Source: Actinomycetes bacterium
Lineage (GTDB): Bacteria; Actinomycetota; Actinomycetes; Propionibacteriales; Nocardioidaceae
Direction: 5' to 3'
Assembly (NCBI GenBank): GCA_023252095.1
Contig: JAHEXN010000133.1
Span: 1-8,729, forward strand
DNA length: 8,729 nucleotides
Below the pieces are notes generated by a model. The model was not told the DNA's origin. It made no database searches and saw only the letters and a program-made list of their open reading frames with translations. This document shows positions 1 to 6,014 of the stretch, piece after piece; position 1 is the stretch's first letter; the number at the start of each line of letters is the position of its first letter. Made by a program: the position numbers and the translations under genes.

Positions 1-742
1 CGCCGGCGACGCCGGCCTCGTCGAACGCGGCGATCGCGGCGGCCGTCGTGCCGCCAGGCGAGGTGACCCGTCGACGCAGCTCGGCCGGCTCGTCGCCCGA
101 GCGGTCGAGCAGCGTCGCCGCGCCCACCAGCGTGCGCGTGGCCAGCACGCGCGCGGTGGCCTCGTCCAGGCCGGCCTCGACGCCTCCGGCGACCATCTGC
201 TCGACGAGGTAGAACACGTACGCGGGCCCGGAGCCCGAGACCGCGGTGACGGCGTCCTGCAGCGACTCGTCGACCACGACGACCTCGCCGCCCGTGCCGA
301 GCAGGGCGGCCACGGCCTCGATCTGCGCCTGCGTGCACGTCGAGCCCGCCGAGATGCCGAACATGCCCTCGCCGACCAGCGCAGGTGTGTTGGGCATGGC
401 CCGCACGACGGCCGTGCCCGTGGGAAGCGCGGCCTCGAAGGTCGCGGTGCGCACGCCGGCGGCGATCGAGACGACGGTCGACGACGGCGACACCGCGTCG
501 GCGACGTCGGCGAGCACCGCGGGCACGTCCTGCGGCTTGACCGCCACGACCACGATGTCGGCGCCCTCGACCGCGCTGCGCGCGTCGGTGACGACCACAC
601 CGTGCGTCGCGCGGAGGGACTCCGCCCGCTCGGCGCTCTTCTCGGCGACCCGCACGTCGACCGGCGCCTGGCCGGCCCGCAGGATCGCCGCGAGGATCGT
701 CTCGCCCATGACACCGGCACCCAGGAACGCGATCGTCGTCAT
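1..742 (-). CDS. proC: Pyrroline-5-carboxylate reductase (3' end beyond window)
   Basis: This cytosolic enzyme reduces 1-pyrroline-5-carboxylate to L-proline with NAD(P)H, the last step of proline synthesis. Reading the minus strand from 742 gives 247 codons with no stop. The N-terminus MTTIAFLGAGVMGETI is a Rossmann GxGxxG dinucleotide site. Further in are VVVAVKPQDV and RAMPNTPALVGEG, both typical of ProC, then AVSGSGPAYVF and RRRVTSPGGTTAAAI from the conserved C-terminal substrate and dimer region. The family is usually about 270 residues, so only some 20-25 are missing past position 1. An in-frame ATG lies 12 bases upstream (754-752), but it falls inside a TATGGT -10-like hexamer, so 742 is preferred and the mRNA may be leaderless. 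The gene is divergent from the symporter-like gene. Identity is very secure; the exact start is less so. Confidence 0.96.
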   Translation of the reverse strand, partial: MTTIAFLGAGVMGETILAAILRAGQAPVDVRVAEKSAERAESLRATHGVVVTDARSAVEGADIVVVAVKPQDVPAVLADVADAVSPSSTVVSIAAGVRTATFEAALPTGTAVVRAMPNTPALVGEGMFGISAGSTCTQAQIEAVAALLGTGGEVVVVDESLQDAVTAVSGSGPAYVFYLVEQMVAGGVEAGLDEATARVLATRTLVGAATLLDRSGDEPAELRRRVTSPGGTTAAAIAAFDEAGVAG

Positions 743-749
743 GGCGTCC

Positions 750-755
750 ACCATA
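750..755 (-). promoter_or_regulatory. Candidate -10 element of proC
   Basis: The minus strand reads TATGGT, matching the actinobacterial TANNNT -10 pattern, exactly 7 nt before the ATG at 742. That spacing would put the transcription start at or next to the start codon, giving a leaderless mRNA. No convincing -35 hexamer is visible. This is a pattern match only. Confidence 0.45.
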
Positions 756-777
756 GGGCGCGCCGACCTGCCCGCCG

Positions 778-783
778 TAGGGT
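778..783 (+). promoter_or_regulatory. Candidate -10 element of the symporter-like gene
   Basis: TAGGGT fits TANNNT and ends 6 nt before the GTG start at 790, again consistent with a leaderless transcript. No Shine-Dalgarno sequence is visible in front of the GTG, which indirectly supports this reading. The proC -10 candidate lies 22 bp away on the other strand, so the two polymerase footprints would overlap. Confidence 0.4.
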
Positions 784-789
784 CGCCGT

Positions 790-1764
790 GTGCGCCTCGA
801 CCCGTTCCTCGTGATGCTGCTGGCGTCAGCGGGCGTGGGAGCTCTCCTGCCCGCGACGGGCGACAGCCTCGAGGCGGTCAAGATCGGATCGATGGTCGCG
901 ATCGGGGCCCTCTTCTTCTTGCACGGCGCTCGGTTGTCGACGGCTGAGACGGTCCGCAACCTGCGGCTCTGGCGGCTGCAGCTCGCGATCCTCCTGACGA
1001 CGTTCGCGGTGTTCCCGCTCGTCGGCCTGGCGGTGCGCCAGCTGCCCGAGCGAGTTCTCCCCGCCGAGCTGGGAGCGGGAGTGCTGCTGCTCTGCCTGGT
1101 GCCATCCACGATCCAGGGCTGCATCGTGTACACCCGCATCGCGCACGGAAACAGCGCCGCCGCGGTGGTGAGCGCGTCGCTGTCGAACCTCGTCGGAGTA
1201 TTCCTCGTCCCGCTGTACGTCGCGCTCCTGATGGGTGCCGACACCCGGGTCGACGGCGGCTCCGTGCTGCGTATCGTCCTGCAGCTCCTCGCGCCGTTCC
1301 TCGCCGGCCAGCTCCTGCGCCCCGTGGTCGGCCGCTGGGTCGAGCGCCACGACCGCTGGCTACGGCCGTTTGACCGCAGCACGATCCTGCTCGTCGTGTA
1401 CGTGGCCTTCAGCGAGGGCACAGAGGCTGGCATCTGGACCGCCGTTCCGCCGGGCGCTTTCGCGATCGTCGCCGGGGTGTGTGCCGCCCTGTTGGCCCTG
1501 GCCTTCGGCTGGACGGCGCTGCTCGGACGCTGGCTCCGCTTCCCGAGGCCCGACCGTATGGCCCTGCTGTTCTGCGGATCGACCAAGAGCCTCGCGAGCG
1601 GCCTGCCGATGGTCGCCGTGCTGTTCCCGGGGCCCTCGGCGGCGCTCGTCGTGCTGCCGCTGATGATCTACCACCAGCTCCAGCTCTTCACGAGCGCGGT
1701 TCTCGCGGAACGGCTGGCCCGCCGGGGCCCGGAGGACCCCGCCGCACTCAGCGGTGGTTCGTGA
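790..1764 (+). CDS. Bile acid:sodium symporter-like membrane protein (YfeH/SLC10A7 type)
   Basis: This is a 324-residue, very hydrophobic protein with about nine to ten predicted membrane segments, a normal length for the SBF-like family that includes bacterial YfeH and eukaryotic SLC10A7. Supporting motifs are FFLHGARLS near residues 42-50, LVPSTIQGCIVYTRIAHGN at 103-121 (the polar crossover helix region), FCGSTKSLASGLPM at 261-274 and PLMIYHQLQLF at 290-300. By family it is a secondary transporter of an organic anion coupled to Na+. The substrate cannot be read from sequence, and bile acid is only the family name. The start is GTG with no visible Shine-Dalgarno sequence but a TAGGGT hexamer just upstream. 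Its last 17 bases overlap the 3' end of the convergent lysE. It lies on the opposite strand from its neighbours on both sides, which suggests insertion. Confidence 0.88.
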   Translation: MRLDPFLVMLLASAGVGALLPATGDSLEAVKIGSMVAIGALFFLHGARLSTAETVRNLRLWRLQLAILLTTFAVFPLVGLAVRQLPERVLPAELGAGVLLLCLVPSTIQGCIVYTRIAHGNSAAAVVSASLSNLVGVFLVPLYVALLMGADTRVDGGSVLRIVLQLLAPFLAGQLLRPVVGRWVERHDRWLRPFDRSTILLVVYVAFSEGTEAGIWTAVPPGAFAIVAGVCAALLALAFGWTALLGRWLRFPRPDRMALLFCGSTKSLASGLPMVAVLFPGPSAALVVLPLMIYHQLQLFTSAVLAERLARRGPEDPAALSGGS

Positions 1765-2383
1765 CGGCCAGGCCCACGCCGAGGCCGATCATCGAGACAC
1801 CGCCGGTCGTGCCCACGGCGCGTCCGCGCCGGGGCGAGCTGGCGAACCACTCCCGCAGGCGGCTCGCGATCAACGCCCACAGTCCGTCGGACAGCAGGCC
1901 GATCACGAAGCCGACCAGCCCCAGGAGAAGCATCTGCGCCGCGAGGTGACCAGCATCGCGGTCGAGGAACTGCGGGAGAACGGCCCCGAAGATCATGAAG
2001 GCCTTGGGATTCGTGACGCCGACCACGAAGCCCTGCCGCACGGCACGGCCGACGGGCAGTGAACGGTCGTCGCCGACCGTGACCGACGTGAAGTCCGCCC
2101 GGTGACGCAGGGCCTGGACCCCGAGCCACACGAGGTAGGCGGCCCCGACGAGCTTGATCACGGTGAAGACCACGATCGACTCCGCCACGACGACCCCGAG
2201 GCCCAACGCGACGGCCACGATGATGACGAGCAGCCCGAGCGAGTTGCCGACCACGGTGGCGAGGGCCACGGCGCGTCCGTAGACCAGGGCGCGTCCGACC
2301 ACGAACACGACACTCGGTCCGGGGATCGCGATGAGCACGAACGCCGCGAGGCCGAACGCCAGGAGCTGCCCGGAGGTGATCAT
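1748..2383 (-). CDS. LysE/RhtB family amino-acid exporter
   Basis: This is a 211-residue inner-membrane protein, the usual size for LysE/RhtB exporters, which efflux amino acids or related small metabolites using the proton motive force. It starts MITSGQLLAFGLAAF and has PGPSVVFVVGRAL (residues 21-33), the family's hallmark PGP. KLVGAAYLVWLG lies at 77-88 and GVTNPKAFMIF at 122-132. About six hydrophobic segments can be seen. The ATG at 2383 overlaps the TGA of the upstream isomerase gene in an ATGA arrangement (4-bp overlap), implying translational coupling and one operon. The stop lies inside the 3' end of the convergent symporter gene. The reading frame stays open upstream of 2383 through the isomerase gene, but that extension is an antisense-like artefact of high GC. 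Substrate unknown. Confidence 0.92.
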   Translation of the reverse strand: MITSGQLLAFGLAAFVLIAIPGPSVVFVVGRALVYGRAVALATVVGNSLGLLVIIVAVALGLGVVVAESIVVFTVIKLVGAAYLVWLGVQALRHRADFTSVTVGDDRSLPVGRAVRQGFVVGVTNPKAFMIFGAVLPQFLDRDAGHLAAQMLLLGLVGFVIGLLSDGLWALIASRLREWFASSPRRGRAVGTTGGVSMIGLGVGLAVTNHR

Positions 2384-3168
2384 CGGGGCTCCAGGTGACG
2401 GCGCGTGAAGTCGAGGGCCTCGATCAGGGCGTCCTCGCGGGTCCGGGTGTCGAGCGCCTTGCGGGTGTTGATCTCGACGACGACCTCGCCCGTGTAGCCC
2501 GACCGGGCCACCTCGGCGAGGAACTCCGCGCAGGGCTGCCTGCCACGGCCCGGGATCATGTGCTCGTCCTTGGCGCTGCCCATGCTGTCGGCGATGTGGA
2601 CGTGCGCCAACCGGTCGCCGAGGTCGCGGACCATCTGGACCGGGTCCTGCTTGGCGGTACCGCTGTGCGACAGGTCGACCGTGACGTGCGCGTAGTCCTG
2701 GCCCACCGGGTCCCAGTCGGGGGCGTAGGCCTGGAACTCGCGGCGGCCCGTGCGCCACGGGTACATGTTCTCGACGGCGTACGTGAGGCCGTGCTCCGCC
2801 TCGAGGTCGGCGATGCCCTGGACGAAGTCGGCCGCGTACTCGCGCTGCCACCGGAACGGCGGGTGCACGACGATCGTGTCGCAGCCCACGGCGTGCGCCA
2901 TGTCGGCGGCGCGGTGCAGCTTGCCCCACGGCTCGGTGCCCCAGACGCGCTGCGTCAGGAGCAGCGTCGGCGCGTGCACCGAGACGACCTGGACCCCGTG
3001 GAACTCCGCCAGCCGCGTGACGGCCTCGATGTCGGCGCTGACCTCGTCGGTGCCGACCATGACCTCGACGCCGTCGTAGCCGACCCGAGCGGCGGCCTCG
3101 AACGCGCTCGCCGTGGATCCCGGGTACACCGACGACGTCGACAGCGACACGCGGACGGGAGAGGACAC
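2380..3168 (-). CDS. Sugar phosphate isomerase/epimerase, xylose-isomerase-like TIM barrel
   Basis: The 262-residue product has the AP-endonuclease-2/xylose-isomerase-like TIM-barrel fold. The first strand is VRVSLSTSSVYPG. VSVHAP (63-68), TIVVHPPF (98-105), AVENMYPW (131-138), VTVDLSHSG (162-170), LAHVHIADS (188-196) and EVVVEINT (228-235) follow at the expected strand ends. Candidate divalent-metal ligands are Glu134, Asp165, His191 and Glu232. The reaction is not predictable beyond isomerase, epimerase or a related lyase or hydrolase. From memory it resembles mycobacterial Rv0498, which also lies between proC and ppx. The GTG at 3168 is chosen because it begins just before the first barrel strand and sits 7 nt after a TAGGCT hexamer. 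An ATG at 3264 would add 32 residues encoded by hairpin-repeat sequence and is unlikely. Its stop overlaps the lysE start. Confidence 0.87.
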   Translation of the reverse strand: MSSPVRVSLSTSSVYPGSTASAFEAAARVGYDGVEVMVGTDEVSADIEAVTRLAEFHGVQVVSVHAPTLLLTQRVWGTEPWGKLHRAADMAHAVGCDTIVVHPPFRWQREYAADFVQGIADLEAEHGLTYAVENMYPWRTGRREFQAYAPDWDPVGQDYAHVTVDLSHSGTAKQDPVQMVRDLGDRLAHVHIADSMGSAKDEHMIPGRGRQPCAEFLAEVARSGYTGEVVVEINTRKALDTRTREDALIEALDFTRRHLEPR

Positions 3169-3175
3169 GACTGCC

Positions 3176-3181
3176 AGCCTA
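3176..3181 (-). promoter_or_regulatory. Candidate -10 element of the isomerase-lysE operon
   Basis: The minus strand reads TAGGCT, a TANNNT match, followed by 7 nt and then the GTG at 3168. This predicts a leaderless mRNA and separates this operon from ppx-purU upstream. No Shine-Dalgarno sequence is evident before the GTG and no clear -35 was found. Confidence 0.45.
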
Positions 3182-3235
3182 GGCCCGACCCCCAGGTCCC
3201 CGGCACCGGTCAGCGCCTGAGGCCGGCCCGAAAGT

Positions 3236-3323
3236 GAGGCGAGCGCCCGGGCGAAGCCCGGCACCCGGCAGTTCCGCGGGCCGAGCCGCAGGCGAGGCGG
3301 GCGCCCGGGCGAAGCCCGGCACC
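3236..3323. repeat. Two direct-repeat copies carrying GCGAAGC mini-hairpins
   Basis: A 30-bp unit occurs at 3236-3265 and again at 3294-3323 (58-bp period), with 29 of 30 positions identical; the only change is A to G at unit position 7. Each copy contains a perfect 6-bp stem CCGGGC with its complement GCCCGG around a GAA triloop, at 3247-3261 and 3305-3319. The core GCGAAGC is known as an unusually stable DNA mini-hairpin. The 28-bp spacer is also rich in short GC inverted repeats. It lies between the purU 3' end and the isomerase promoter and looks like a dispersed intergenic repeat. Copies elsewhere in the genome cannot be assessed here. Confidence 0.8.
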
Positions 3324-3365
3324 GGTGAGGAACGAACCGGTGGTGCCGCGAGGAACGAGCGGCGC
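3320..3365. repeat. Tandem 23-nt hairpins with identical 9-nt loops
   Basis: Two hairpins abut with no gap. The first (3320-3342) has arms CACCGGT and ACCGGTG around the loop GAGGAACGA. The second (3343-3365) has arms GTGCCGC and GCGGCGC around exactly the same loop. Each is built as 7-9-7. The first stem is fully paired; the second pairs fully except one T-G wobble. Read in the purU transcript direction (minus) the loops become TCGTTCCTC. The block ends 3 nt from the purU stop codon, so it would fold at the 3' end of the ppx-purU mRNA. It may act in termination or mRNA stability, but no T-run follows, so it is not a classic intrinsic terminator. Confidence 0.8.
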
Positions 3366-3368
3366 GCC

Positions 3369-4208
3369 TCAGGAGAAGACGACGGTCCGGCGGCCGTTGA
3401 GCAGGACGCGTGACTCGGCGTGGAGGGCCACGGCGCGCGAAAGCGTGCGGGCCTCCACGTCGCGACCCACGCGGGCCAGGTCGGCCGGCGTCATCCGGTG
3501 GTCGACGCGCTGCACCTCCTGGTCGATGATCGGGCCCTCGTCGAGGTCGGCCGTGACGTAGTGGGCCGTGGCGCCGATGACCTTGACCCCGCGGTCGTGC
3601 GCCTGGGCGTAGGGACGTGCGCCCTTGAAGCTCGGCAGGAAGCTGTGGTGGATGTTGATCGCGCGACCGGACAGGGCCCGGCAGAGGTCGTCGCTCAGGA
3701 TCTGCATGTACCGGGCCAGCACGACGAGCTCGACGTCGAGCTCCTCCACCAGACGCAGGACCGTGGCCTCCGCGGCCGGCTTGTCGCCGGACGGCACGTG
3801 GTGGAACGGGATGCCGTAGGCCGCCGCGAGCCGCTCGAGGTCACGGTGGTTCGACACGATCGCCGGCACCTCGATGGGCAGCGCGCCCGTGCTCTGGCGG
3901 TAGAGCAGGTCGTTGAGGCAGTGCCCCTCCTTCGAGACCATGACGAGCGTGCGGGTCGGCCGCCCGGCCGAGACGAGCTGGAAGTCCATGTCGTGGTCGG
4001 CGGCGACAAGAGCGAACGACTCGCGCAGGTCGGCGACCGTCTGCGGGTGGTCGAAGTGGACCCGCAGGAAGAACTCGTCGTCAGCGGTGTCGGTGAACTG
4101 CTGGCTGTCGCGGATGTTGCCGCCCGACTCCGCGATCCAGCGCGAGACGGCGAAGACCAGGCCCGCGCGGTCGGGGCACGTCAGGGTCAGGACGATCGTG
4201 GACGTCAT
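3369..4208 (-). CDS. purU: Formyltetrahydrofolate deformylase
   Basis: This cytosolic enzyme hydrolyses 10-formyltetrahydrofolate to tetrahydrofolate and formate, balancing the one-carbon pool and supplying formate. The 279-residue product matches the family length. An N-terminal ACT domain (about residues 1-80, starting MTSTIVLTLTCPDRAGLV) is followed by a formyltransferase-fold domain. That domain shows SKEGHCLNDLLYR (92-104), AIVSNHRDLE (116-125), LARYMQIL (164-171), NIHHSFLPSFKGARPY (185-200), IGATAHYV (211-218) and DLDEGPIIDQE (221-231). Asn185, His187 and Asp223 are the expected catalytic triad. GAGGA lies 9 nt before the ATG and fits a Shine-Dalgarno sequence, which also excludes longer in-frame extensions. 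Only 19 nt separate it from the ppx stop, so the two are probably co-transcribed. The gene is followed almost at once by the tandem hairpins. Confidence 0.96.
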   Translation of the reverse strand: MTSTIVLTLTCPDRAGLVFAVSRWIAESGGNIRDSQQFTDTADDEFFLRVHFDHPQTVADLRESFALVAADHDMDFQLVSAGRPTRTLVMVSKEGHCLNDLLYRQSTGALPIEVPAIVSNHRDLERLAAAYGIPFHHVPSGDKPAAEATVLRLVEELDVELVVLARYMQILSDDLCRALSGRAINIHHSFLPSFKGARPYAQAHDRGVKVIGATAHYVTADLDEGPIIDQEVQRVDHRMTPADLARVGRDVEARTLSRAVALHAESRVLLNGRRTVVFS

Positions 4209-4227
4209 GGGAGTGAATCCTCGGGTC

Positions 4228-5136
4228 TCAGAGTCGGTCGATGCGCTCGAGCAGGACACCCTCGCGCAACGCCCACGGGCAGACCTCGAGCCGCTCGAGA
4301 CCGAACAGGCTCATCGTGGCGTCGGCGACGAGCGCACCCGCGAGCAGCTGGTGGGCGCGATCGGCGGAGACGCCGGGCAGCTCGGCGACCTCATCGACGG
4401 TCAGCTCGCGCAGCTTGTCGACGAACGTCAGGAGGTCGGCGTGGGTCAAGGACCGGCGCACGAAACGCCCCTCGCCGGACGGGGCGGCACCGCAGACGCG
4501 GGCGAGGGACCGGAACGTCTTGCTCGTGGCGACGGCGTGGTCGAAGGCGCCGGCACGCAGGATGGGCCCGGCACCCGCGGCGATCTCGGCGCGCACGTGG
4601 CGGCGGAGGTCGTCGACGCTGCGTCCGGCCTCGACCCAGTCGCGCGTGAGTCGGCCCGCGCCGAGGGGCAGCGAGTAGGCCACGTCCGGGCTCTCGTCGG
4701 CGCCCGCGGCGATCTCGAGGGACCCTCCCCCGATGTCGAACACGCCCATGCGGCCGGCCGACCAGCCGAACCAGCGGCGCACGGCCAGGAAGGTCAGGCG
4801 CGCCTCGTCCGCGCCGGCCAGGACCTGCAGGTCGAGTCCGGTGGACGCGTTGACCTCGGTGATGACGTCCTCGGCGTTGCTCGCCTCCCGCACCGCGGAG
4901 GTGGCGAACGCCATGACCTCGGAGCAGCCCTGGTCCTCGGCCGCCCGCCTTGCCTCCTGGCAGAACGCAACGAGCCGACGGACACCGTCCTCGGTGACCG
5001 CGCCGTGCTCCAGGTGCTCAGCCAGCCGCAACGGCTCCTTGTACGAGTACGCCGCGACCGGCGGTCCACCACGGAAGGCGTCGACCACGAGGAGGTGCCC
5101 CGTGTTCGACCCGATGTCGAGAACGCCCATGCGCAT
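4228..5136 (-). CDS. ppx: Exopolyphosphatase, Ppx/GppA family
   Basis: By family this cytosolic enzyme removes terminal phosphate from inorganic polyphosphate and/or hydrolyses pppGpp. The 302-residue product belongs to the short, two-domain actinobacterial type and lacks the C-terminal HD domain of the roughly 500-residue E. coli enzyme. The ASKHA nucleotide/phosphate signatures are [18 protein letters not shown] (from residue 3) and [13 protein letters not shown] (133-145). [10 protein letters not shown] (78-87) and [12 protein letters not shown] (108-119) include the likely catalytic Glu111. [13 protein letters not shown] (155-167), [15 protein letters not shown] (202-216) and a C-terminal [12 protein letters not shown] complete the pattern. 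Three in-frame ATGs lie at 5145, 5136 and 5130. I chose 5136 because, as I recall, mycobacterial Ppx1 begins MRLGVLD; 5145 adds only three residues. Whether it prefers polyphosphate or pppGpp cannot be told from sequence. Confidence 0.92.
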   Translation of the reverse strand: MRMGVLDIGSNTGHLLVVDAFRGGPPVAAYSYKEPLRLAEHLEHGAVTEDGVRRLVAFCQEARRAAEDQGCSEVMAFATSAVREASNAEDVITEVNASTGLDLQVLAGADEARLTFLAVRRWFGWSAGRMGVFDIGGGSLEIAAGADESPDVAYSLPLGAGRLTRDWVEAGRSVDDLRRHVRAEIAAGAGPILRAGAFDHAVATSKTFRSLARVCGAAPSGEGRFVRRSLTHADLLTFVDKLRELTVDEVAELPGVSADRAHQLLAGALVADATMSLFGLERLEVCPWALREGVLLERIDRL

Positions 5137-5184
5137 GCTGGCCATCGTCCCACGCGCTCGGCTCGCGGACGGGCCACCCCGACG

Positions 5185-5190
5185 TAGAGT
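5185..5190 (+). promoter_or_regulatory. Candidate -10 element of the cysteine-rich gene
   Basis: TAGAGT matches TANNNT and lies 10 nt before the ATG at 5201, predicting a leader of only a few nucleotides. No Shine-Dalgarno-like purine run is clear in the intervening GGCCGGCACC. It lies in the 64-bp gap shared with divergent ppx, for which I found no equally good -10. Confidence 0.35.
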
Positions 5191-5200
5191 GGCCGGCACC

Positions 5201-5944
5201 ATGCCCGAAGTCGCCCTTGGATTCCCCCGCTCGTGGGTGGAGTTCCCCAACCCCGACGACACGTCCGAGGTCTTCCGCTGCGACCTCACGTGGCTGACGT
5301 CGCGCTGGACCTGCATCTTCGGCGCCGGCTGCCCGGGTATCTACGAGACGAGTCCCGAGGCGGGCTGCTGCACGCTCGGGGCGCACTTCGCCGACGACGA
5401 GGACCACGACACCGTCGCCACGTTCGTCGAGCGCCTGACGCCCGAGCGCTGGGAGCGCCACGACGACGGCGTCACGAACGGCTGGACCGAGCGCGACGAG
5501 GACGGCGAGCTCAAGACCCGCGCGGTCGAGGGCGCCTGCATCTTCCACAACTCGCGCGACTTCTCCGGCGGCTACGGGTGCGCGCTGCACGGACTCGCGC
5601 TCGCCGAGGGCATCGAGCCGCTCGAGGCCAAGCCCCAGGTGTGCTGGCAGCTGCCGCTGCGCCGCCAGTTCCGCGAGGTCGACCCGGGCGACGGCGACGA
5701 GTACACCGAGGTCACGATCGGCGAGTACGTGCGGGCCGGCTGGGGTCCGGGCGGCCACGACCTCGACTGGTACTGCTCCTCGAACACCGAGGCACACGTG
5801 GGCCTCGAGCCGGTCTACCGGTCGAACCGCGCTGAGCTGACCGCCCTGATGGGCGCCGCCGGCTACACCGAGCTCGCGCGCCACTGCGAGGCGTTCGAGG
5901 CAGCGGGCGTTCCCGTCCCGCACCCCGCCTCGGTACGTCCGTAG
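5201..5944 (+). CDS. Cysteine-rich protein of unknown function, possible metal-binding (Rv0495c-like)
   Basis: The 247-residue soluble protein has no signal peptide or membrane segment. Its function is not known to me. It carries ten cysteines at 27, 38, 44, 56, 57, 113, 127, 148, 192 and 229. Their grouping recalls the YkgJ-type CxxCxxCC metal-chelating family: Cys38, Cys44 and the pair Cys56-Cys57 first, then ACIFHN (Cys113), GYGCALHG (Cys127) and [11 protein letters not shown] (Cys148). The last resembles the 'RPxxCRxFP' end of that family. The spacing in the first cluster is wider than in classical YkgJ, so this is a distant or convergent resemblance. A second aromatic-rich region, [17 protein letters not shown], lies at 179-195. 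From memory it matches mycobacterial Rv0495c, also divergent from ppx. Zinc or Fe-S binding is an inference. The ATG at 5201 directly follows a short leader. Confidence 0.85.
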   Translation: MPEVALGFPRSWVEFPNPDDTSEVFRCDLTWLTSRWTCIFGAGCPGIYETSPEAGCCTLGAHFADDEDHDTVATFVERLTPERWERHDDGVTNGWTERDEDGELKTRAVEGACIFHNSRDFSGGYGCALHGLALAEGIEPLEAKPQVCWQLPLRRQFREVDPGDGDEYTEVTIGEYVRAGWGPGGHDLDWYCSSNTEAHVGLEPVYRSNRAELTALMGAAGYTELARHCEAFEAAGVPVPHPASVRP

Positions 5945-6014
5945 CACCCGCGCCGCCAGTGACTTAGGACACCCTGAGAAATCTCGGCTCGGTCGCTCGG
6001 GCGACACTGACGGC

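Noticed and set aside
246..947. Long plus-strand reading frame of 233 codons over the proC region.
   Set aside because: It is antisense to a clear ProC coding frame, is rich in Ser/Thr/Arg/Ala low-complexity sequence typical of GC-rich shadow frames, and has no recognisable motif.
2384..2929. In-frame N-terminal extension of lysE to a 393-codon protein.
   Set aside because: The extra part is an Arg/Gly/Pro-rich shadow of the isomerase gene; LysE proteins are about 205-215 residues and start at the ATG at 2383 with MITSGQLL.
3169..3264. ATG at 3264 as the isomerase start.
   Set aside because: It would translate GC hairpin-repeat sequence and add 32 non-homologous residues before the first barrel strand; the GTG at 3168 has a well placed -10-like hexamer.
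3236..3365. CRISPR array or tRNA-like structure, considered because of repeated hairpins.
   Set aside because: There are only two copies per repeat type, no regular spacers, no cas genes and no cloverleaf; they are GC-rich hairpin repeats.
3420..4649. Plus-strand frame of 409 codons across purU and ppx.
   Set aside because: It is antisense to two well recognised enzymes and spans their intergenic gap; composition is shadow-like (Arg/Gly/Val/Asp rich).
5137..5316. Upstream extension of ppx to 5316.
   Set aside because: It would run into the divergent cysteine-rich gene and precede the conserved [13 protein letters not shown]-terminus with unrelated residues.
5976..5985. Small palindrome GAGA, AA, TCTC about 30 bp upstream of the VOC gene, considered as an operator.
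   Set aside because: A 4-bp arm is too short to distinguish from chance and there is no regulator gene nearby to support it.
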